NCBI RefSeq assembly: GCF_000471905.2
Contig: NW_006499207.1
Span: 711,438-775,437 of the forward strand
Reading direction: 5' to 3'
Source: Amborella trichopoda
Lineage: Eukaryota; Streptophyta; Magnoliopsida; Amborellales; Amborellaceae
Length of the DNA stretch: 64,000 nucleotides
The notes below the pieces were generated by a model. It was not told the origin of the DNA. It searched no databases and saw only the letters and a program-made list of their open reading frames with translations. Position numbers and translations under genes: made by a program. Shown piece by piece: positions 56,911 through 64,000 of the stretch (positions are counted from its first letter, which is position 1; every line of letters starts with the position of its first letter).

Positions 56911-57998
56911 TTAGTTCCTCGAAATTGAGGCCTTAGCTCCTTCCCCTTCAAATGCAAAGAACCGAATTTGGGTTCATCCTTCAATGTCGAGCAGTCTCTA
57001 ATCAAGTGGCCTGACTTGCCACACCGGAAGCATGCCTTCGCCTTTAACCAGCACTCGGGAGTTGCATGACCGAGCTTCCCACAACAACCACACTGCACTG
57101 GCTAGTTGAACTTGATATTGTCCTGAAAGACCTTATGGTTCTTACCATTTCTCCAGTCTCCTCTTTCTTGGAAGTCTCTCGGGGCCTTGCCTTTCCCTTC
57201 TCCTTCCTTAGCCGGTATTCATCGCACTCTCCTTCTATCTTTCTAGCCAAATCCACCAATGGGGAGAAAGTCTTAATATTGGCTGCCACTACCCTTCCTC
57301 GAATATCTAGTCTAAGGCCCCTCTCAAACTTATTTGCTTTACGAGCCTCCGTATTGATAATGTACGGCGCATATCGAGACAACTCTGAGAACTTAGCCGC
57401 ATAACATTCCACAGTCAATTTACCTTGTTGCAATCCTATGACCTCTACTTCCTTTCTTTTTTTTACCGAGTCAAGGAAGTAATTTTATTTAAAGGCCCCT
57501 AAAAATTCTACCCAAGTAGGTATTGTCCCCATTTGTTTCTAGGCCTGCCGAACAGAATGCCACCAATGCTCGGCGTCGCCTTCTAGCATGAAGGTATCCA
57601 GCCTTAACTTCTGCCCATCTGAGCACTGTAAGACTCTGAAGATTTTCTAAACTTGCATCAGCCACCTTTCAGCTTTCTCCACTCCTCCATGTCCCATAAA
57701 GGTTGGTGGCTTTAACTTCTTAAACTTCTCTATTAGACCACTATCATTATGGCATAGGCTAGGGACAACTATGGACAACATATGGTCCTTCATTATCTGA
57801 GTCATGGCTCTTAAGGTCTTGAAGAATTCACCAAGGGCCTCGGTATTCTCATCACTGGAGCTCGCATTATTAGCCTGTGTCCTCGACATCTTCAATCAAA
57901 GACACAAGCACTCTATTACCAGCTGACTCAAACTACTATAGGGACACTTCTACACTCTCTAGGCCAAGAATCCTATCTTGATTGCTCTGATACCATAA
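56911..57998 (-). pseudogene. Tekay/Del-type gag remnant with 5' leader
   Basis: From the primer site leftwards: MSRTQANNASSSDENTEAL (57895), FKKLKPPTFMGHGGVEKAERW (57690), CYAAKFSELSRYAPYI (about 57400), KANKFERGLRLDIRGRV, and a CCHC knuckle CFRCGKSGHLIRDC (near 57000). These are the standard gag blocks of chromovirus-type gypsy elements and differ from Tat gag. Pol is not present; Tat non-coding DNA adjoins at about 56910. Decayed, with a few breaks. Confidence 0.85.
57984..57995 (-). promoter_or_regulatory. Primer binding site, initiator-Met tRNA type (Tekay)
   Basis: TGGTATCAGAGC on the minus strand, a perfect 12-base match, five bases inside the LTR end. Confidence 0.88.
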
Positions 57999-58839
57999 CT
58001 ATCACGACCCCACCCCTTTGACCCCTACCGTTCTCAACTAGAGGGCGATAGAGTGCAAGATTGCGAACACAGAGGTAGCAAACACCACTCAGGTCATAGT
58101 GGCTCAATGCTTTATAAAACGGTGATCAGTGCAAACTACAAAAGAAAGCAAAAAGTCCCACCAGAAACATAACAAAAGCTGGATAAGATAAAACCATTTC
58201 ATATCCATATATAGTCTCCAAGGTCATAAGAAGTATCCAAACTATTACAACTCATCCAACGCACTACAAGCCTAACCACAAAATACATAACTTCAGAAAA
58301 CAACAACTGCATGGTCGATGACAAACAAACTCCTACACATAAACAGAGATCCACTCTTCGAGCGCGTGCTTTTAGTCCACCAAACATGATCACCTCCTGC
58401 CGTCCTCGACCTACAGCAGTTAATCTACAATGAAGTAAGCAAAGGGATGAGTTAAAAAGCTCAGTAGGTAGATCACAGTATCTTGCTTCCCTTCTTAAAG
58501 AATAATAACTAACAACAAAGGTCAAAGTTCTATACCATTCTCATAAAACAAGAGTCGTGTATTTTAATCATATCACAATTACATAATGGTTATTTTCATG
58601 GTGAAGCAAGCATGATTAGATATCAAATATCAAAGAAAATCATATGCACTAACCTTCTACCCAAAACTCAATAGGTCAACAAAATCCTACAGATTTAAAA
58701 GTACTTTTGGTTAAATAAAGAATCTCAACTCAGTCACAACATGACAATTGAAATAGACACCATTATCTCTTTTGTAATAAAAAGACCACCGGTTGATTAG
58801 TCAACACTTGGCACAACCTAAACGACAATTCTAGAATTC

Positions 58840-59570
58840 CGCACTTACTAACAGTGACATGTCCCTCTTAACAAAGGCATAACTCCCAATTCATTAGGAA
58901 TCCCGGGATGATTCCAAAAGAAATGTTCAATTATAAACACCCATCTATCCAACAACTGCAATTGGAAATAATTTTGATCTCAATTGGTTAGGCAAAAGCT
59001 CATATCAACATAGATCAATTCTTAATTATGCCGAATCCTGCCATCAGTGACATACATTCACAAATCGAAGCATAACTTTAAATCTACATGAAATTCTAGA
59101 ATACTTTCTCATGCAAATTAAAGCACACTCAGAAATAATCCCAACAACTGAGGTTTGGGAGAAATAGGACTCCATTTGATCAGTCGAAACCCATGGGAAT
59201 AGAGGCAACAATTCAGCATTTTAGTGAATCTGCTAACAGTGACATACCTTTGCACTTCGGAACATAACTTCACAATTATGCAGAATTAGAACCAGGTTAA
59301 AGCATAAAAATCATAGTATACTCATGTATCTCTCAAATGGTTGTGATTTTGTGTAATTTGGACTTCAATATATCAGGAAACGTCTCAGTGAAATAGAAGC
59401 AATGTTCCTGGAAATTTTCACAATAAGCTAACAGTGACAAACAAGCACAAAATGAAATACATCTCCAAACTATCAAGAATCTCAACTGGACATAAACATA
59501 AAAATAAAATTAGACTCAGAGATATATCCAATGGTGGTAATTTGAGGTAATGCTAAGATCATTTGATGGG
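58840..59570. repeat. Long-period imperfect repeat in Tekay LTR
   Basis: ACTAACAGTGACAT, GCCATCAGTGACATAC, GCTAACAGTGACATACC and GCTAACAGTGACAAAC occur near 58848, 59040, 59229 and 59430. Each is followed by CATAACTCCAAATC-like sequence and an AAATGG/TTGG-GTAATTTGG block. Confidence 0.6.
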
Positions 59571-60299
59571 TTAACAGAGGTCATAAGAACCTCAATGCTT
59601 CCTGGAATTTCATAGTTCAGCCATAACACACATCTAAGATCACATCATAACTTCTAAACTATACAAGATAACAACATGAAAGAAATTCAAGCATAAAATA
59701 GACTCACAAGAGTATCAATCCACCAAATTATATTCTCAACAAGAATGATAACAGGTCCTAACAATTCATACAAAGAAAAAAAAGTTTTTGGAAAAATAGA
59801 GCACACAGACATTCATGCTATACTATTCTTGTACCCAATCTCTATATAATATAATGTCTAATATCATGCTTAAATTCAAGCTATCATTCATGTCTAAAAT
59901 CATGCTTCATACATGCTTAGATTCATACTTGATTCATACATAATTCATACATCATTCATGCTTCATACTACACTATCATGATCTACTTACCTCACAAGAA
60001 CTCCAAGTTACCCCCAACAAGCTCCCCCTCAAAGGTCAAGCTCTCTAAGCTTGAGGCTCTATGTGTGGTAGAGATGAGATGGGCTTTATTTATAAAAGAG
60101 GAAAGGGCAGCAAGTGACAAGTGGTGTGCAAGAGTTCATATGTGGCAAACATGGGCTTGCATGGTCAACAAGTGGCAAACTCAAGGCACACTAAACAACA
60201 AGCAAGGGACAAGTGGTGTGTAAAGAAGAGGAAGTCCCCCAGACTACTCTTTACAGCTGCGCCTGATGGCCCACATCATACACGAAAGCTCACACACAC

Positions 60300-60625
60300 G
60301 ACAAAACACAGCTGGAGTTACACAGCCGGTGTTGGTCCATCTCTCTAAACATCGTCGGCACCACACACTCAACACAGCCGGTGATAGCATAGGTGGCAAC
60401 AACACAACTGGCGATAGCACACTTCACAGCAGGTGATAGCATAAGAGGAAACAACACAGTCGTTGATAGCACACTTCATAGCCGGCAGTAGCATAGGCGG
60501 CAACATCACAGCCGGCGATAACATAGACGGTAACAACACAACTAGCGATATCACACTTCATAGCTGGCGATAGCATAGGCGACAACAACACAGCCGTCAA
60601 TAGCACACTTCACAACCGGTGATAG
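60300..60625 (-). repeat. CCGGCGATAG-core array in Tekay U3
   Basis: About twelve cores (ACAGCCGGCGATAGCA, ACAACTGGCGATAGCAC and so on) alternating with CACACTTCA and AGGCGGCAACAA links. Confidence 0.85.
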
Positions 60626-60703
60626 GTCTTACACACACGACGTTTGTCTCTCCTTCTCGTCGCCTCACGTGCTCACCATGCTCAAGAAATTTTGGTTGTT
60701 ACA

Positions 60704-61887
60704 ATGGTATATAGTTGAGTACTTCCACTTGAAATTGAACTGATTATCCAAGAGATCAATATGATGACTTTTGAAATGAGGGCCGTTGTCAGATATAATC
60801 CGATCAGGCACTCTAAATCAGTATATGATGTGATGTCGCATAGTCCCAGGAACTTGCTTGAGGGGGACTGCTTCAGCCCACTTGGAGAAATAATCTGTTA
60901 TAGTTAGAATAAAGACATGACTTATTGTCGAAGGAGGGTCAATAGGCCCTACAATGTCCATACCGCATTATGAGAAGGGCCATGATGCCACTGTAGAGTG
61001 TAAGGGCTCTGGAGTGTATTGAACATGGCTTGAGTGTATTTGGCACACCTGGCACTTCTTGGCATAGTTTAAGGAGTCGGTAATCATCAAAGGCCAATAA
61101 TACGCCAATATGCGTATCCGTTCACAGAGGTTAGCGACGGACTGATGCAATCCACAGACGCTTGAGTGTATCTCTTTCAACACCTTATTTTCCTCTTGCA
61201 CATCGACTAATCTAAGAAGAATACCGTCAAAAGACCATTTGAAGAGAGCATCTCCTTCAAGGAGGGTTTATTTGGTAGGCATTCGACGCATACTATTGCA
61301 TTCAGCACAATCTTCAAGGAATCTACCGTACTTTATAAAATTAATGATGGGCTCTCTCCAATCTTCTACCCGCTAGACTTTCGTACACATTGGGTCGAAG
61401 AATTCCGAATCCCATTTTTGAACCTTAGCTGCTTGACTCCGTGCCATTTCTTGTTCAATATTGATAACTTATTTGATTGATAGAAGCATTTCGAATGGAT
61501 AAGATGGGAACTCGGGGAAGAGATTTCTCTCATCATCTGCATCTACCGTGGTTCTCAATTCAATGTGTGTCCATTCTATCACCCAAACAGGCATGGGCCC
61601 AGATGAGGATCACTAAATTGTAGCCCCGGGTTTTGCGAGTGCATTGGCCTATGAATTTAACCTCCTAGGGATGTGACTCATGGATACTTTTTCAAACTGA
61701 GTCATATACGATTTTGCAGTAGCATGATAAGGCTTGAGAGTGTCTTTTCTCATGTCATAGATTCCTTTAAGCTGTCGTATCACCAACTCAGAGACACTAT
61801 GGATCTTGAGCTTCTCCAATTCTAAGTCAAAGGCTATCTCCAACCCAATTATAGGGGCCTGCTATTCCACGTTGTTATGGAAACCGG
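60704..61887 (-). mobile_element. Tat copy 3: RNase H and integrase fragment
   Basis: Collinear with 21947-23130 of copy 1. The RNase H end (61843-61649) reads MEIAFDLELEKLKIHSVSEL, followed by IRQLKGIYDMRK. The integrase zinc-binding part (61201-60968) has IHSSVCGLHQ and YAKKCQVCQIHSS, retaining the CxxC. Bounded on the left by a Tekay LTR and on the right by the start of a Tat LTR, so two insertions frame it. Decayed. Confidence 0.8.
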
Positions 61888-64000
61888 TGCTAAAAGGTAT
61901 TTTTCATCAATATGGGGCCCCCACTTAATAAAGGCTTAGCAAACAGTGGAAATTTCTACAGTCTCAGAATAGCCTTGAAACTGGCCAATATCTTCATGAA
62001 GCCTCTCAAAAGACTCCTGCCAAGTTTCTACATATTTCAACATGTCTAAGATAGTGCAAACTGAGAAATAGTTCTGGTAAAATCGACCTCTAGCACCCTG
62101 AAACGGACCCTATGACTTGAGTTACATTTTTGGTGTCTAAATTTATTATGGAACTACCAACATTGGAACTGACACAGTTGAAAACTCTTAGGGGCCAAAT
62201 TTTAGGTCCAACAGACACTCCAAGAAGAAGTTATAGACAAAAGAGTGAAACAAGAGGAGCCACACGCTATTCCCGTGTGGCCACACTACAACTCAACACC
62301 ATAGAAGAACAATCATGATCAGTGACTTTTGACACTCATATCACCTGTCCTTAGTCGGATCATGCTCAAATTTGGTGAGCATGTTCACCTAGTCAAGATG
62401 AGCGATTTGATATTAGGCACGCCTCGTGATGACAACCGAGCGTGAAGAAAAGCTAGAAAGAAGTTGTTGATCCATGAAGAAAGTGCAGGAAATTCAGCAG
62501 CTTCGTGTCTCTCTCAAGCGGCAGGATCACGTGGCTCGCAAACCTAATCGACCTAGACCAATTCCATTATGAGCATATGGTCTCGGGCTATCATTGACCA
62601 CAACCCCGTACATGGTGAACGGTCGGATCCTACACACGACGCCGATGAAGCAACTGCAAATTCTTTCACTGGAATTTCAGATTCTGATCAAAATTCCAAA
62701 GTTGTGAAATCTACGTTCAGGAACGAAATCGAGCTGCGTTTGTTGCCCTGTGATGGCATGTCAGTATAGTTTAGCAAAGAAATCATCGAAAAACATCAAG
62801 GAATGAGTACACTATTGATTCGAAGTTTCAAGATCCACTGAAATTCAAGTCACATGATCGTGCACTAAAAACACGATCCATGGCTCAAAGTTGGTATCAA
62901 ATCGATCGCCAAGCTGAGCTCTACAAGAAAACAATCATCTTACGATTAACTTGGAATCAGAACGACCCCGGATCATCCATGCAAGATCACGCAAGTTCTA
63001 GAGCAACACAGGGACAGTTCTAGAGTTCCACGAATTGTTAAGAAGGGGCAAATCTATCATTTTTCACCCTATTTTCTAATTTCTTTTCATTCAATTTAAT
63101 CTTAATTTTCAGTAATTAGGGTTACTTTTGATCATCCACCCATGTTTGGGGCAAATTCTATATATACATACCAACATTGTACACAGAAAAAAAAAAAGGA
63201 CACACACATAAGATCCATCTCCTAGCAAAAGAGAGTTTTTACTGATTATAGTTTCTCTTTCTTCCCACTGTTGTGTCACGCTTGAGAGAGAGAGTGAGGT
63301 GAGAGAAACTTTTGATCGGTTCACTTAGGTTCGAGGTAAACCTTCTCTCTCTTCTTTTTCTTTTCTTCTCTCTCTCCTATTTTCTCTCTTCTTCTCTTTC
63401 TTCCTCCTCTTCCCCGTCTGAGCTCTCCTCAAAGTCCATGCACGGCAATGGTAGTGCCATGCATGCCTCTCTGGTAGCCTCACAGGTCGCTCGTGGCGAT
63501 AGCAATTCCATGTGCATGTCTCTTTCTCCCTCTGTTCTATCTGTTTTGCGAGGCCTTCAGATGGCACTGCTCATCGCCATTTGCAAATGTATCCTAAGCG
63601 CCTCAGTGACAGACACAAGTAACGAAGCCTATCACTACCTGTAGGGGATTCACCCTATCGTGTGACCGTTGTAGACGGCACTACCCGTCATCATCCGCAA
63701 AGGGTCAAGGCAATACTCGTCGTCATGTGCTGGCTTCTTCCGTGCTTCCCTTTGCTCATCATCATGTGCCCTACGATAAGTAATTACCGCAAGATCTATG
63801 AGAATTTATCGTCATGCGTCTTGTTAGGAGCCATCACTGTTCGCTAGGGACATGTCGCCTCCTCGTGCTGCCAATGACGATGCCCATTGCCATATGGATT
63901 CTTCCTCCCTTTGCCGTCTTTCTCTCTTCTCTTAATCATTTTCTCTTCTAACTTGTCTGAGGGTAGATCTAGCTTATCACCGCCATCTCGGTCTTGGTTT
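61888..64000 (+). mobile_element. Tat LTR, forward, running off the window
   Basis: Begins TGCTAAAAGGTATTTTTC inside Tat RNase H sequence and parallels 15610-16345 and 41548-43000. A TATA-like TTCTATATATACAT is at about 63157-63170, a GAGAGAGAGTGAGGTGAGAG block at 63283, a GAGGTAAACC near 63331 and a pyrimidine tract to 63410. From 63430 a leader segment has GC-richer, partly palindromic units (CATGCACGGCA with TGCCATGCATG at 63437-63465; ATCGCCATTTGC, CGTCATGTGC and similar later). The U5 end is beyond the window. Confidence 0.75.

Larger units (their letters stand above)
58000..60703 (-). mobile_element. Tekay 5' LTR, about 2.7 kb
   Basis: On the minus strand it starts TGTAACAACC (60703) and ends GGTCGTGATA (58000), next to the primer site. 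U3 holds a CCGGCGATAG array (60300-60625); a TATA-like TTTATAAATAAAG lies on the minus strand near 60090-60103, about 200 bp downstream of the array. The poly(A)-side block (AGCTCAGTAGGTAGATCAC) is near 58460. The right flank is Tat integrase sequence (ATGGTATATAGTTGAG), so the element appears to have landed inside Tat pol. The 1-kb stretch 58550-59700 has four imperfect CTAACAGTGACA-type repeats about 170-190 bp apart (near 58850, 59040, 59230, 59430). Confidence 0.85.

Noticed and set aside
52330-60703. 52335-60703 as one complete Tekay element with two LTRs
   Set aside because: The left LTR has its own TCACC duplication and is enclosed by Tat sequence, and 1.1 kb of Tat DNA separates it from the gag piece; the two LTRs also differ in length and arrays.

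Overview
The window looks like land-plant nuclear DNA, most likely from a flowering plant with a repeat-rich genome. The families visible are typical of plants: an Ogre/Tat-type Ty3/gypsy lineage with an archaeal-type RNase H, Tekay/Del-type gypsy elements primed by initiator-Met tRNA, and Ty1/copia. I found no host protein gene, rRNA gene or tRNA gene. Essentially all 64 kb is decayed, mutually nested LTR retrotransposon DNA and the tandem arrays those elements carry.

Layout. 1-2370: 3' tail and 3' LTR of a Tekay-type element, abutting a reversed Tat LTR (2371-3959). 4007-7494: a forward Tat LTR of about 3.5 kb with a pyrimidine-rich leader holding an array of small hairpins. 7495-9006: a reversed copia RNase H scrap and a reversed Tat U5 scrap. 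9007-15609: a forward Ty1/copia element, cut in its 3' LTR by a Tat LTR piece that forms a large palindrome with the next one (15610-16953). 16346-27106: Tat copy 1 on the minus strand (LTR piece, 4.4-kb 3' non-coding region, integrase, RNase H, RT, gag). 27107-28640: Tekay LTR piece. 28641-39575: Tat copy 2 on the minus strand (3' non-coding region, pol, gag, ORF1-like region, primer site, short LTR). 39576-41547: a third piece of Tat 3' non-coding DNA. 41548-52334 and 55824-56910: Tat copy 4 on the plus strand (full-length LTR, primer site, ORF1-like region, acidic repeat-coding region, gag, 3' non-coding DNA with a 90-bp satellite), with no pol seen. It is split by a Tekay solo LTR (52335-55823) flanked by a TCACC duplication. 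56911-60703: gag, primer site and 5' LTR of another Tekay element. 60704-61887: Tat RNase H/integrase piece (copy 3). 61888-64000: start of another forward Tat LTR, running off the window.

Three observations look least expected. First, short repeats in the Tat 3' non-coding region match the complement of the element's own primer binding site, so they resemble the acceptor end of the primer tRNA. Second, that same non-coding region carries, in three copies, a conserved block on the strand opposite to pol with a TATA-like box, flanking tandem arrays and (in two copies) a poly(A) signal; this fits the antisense ORFs known in the Tat lineage. Third, a CCGGCGCTG-type core recurs in arrays upstream of promoter-like sites in two otherwise unrelated LTR families. 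All alignments and counts here were made by eye and should be treated as approximate.
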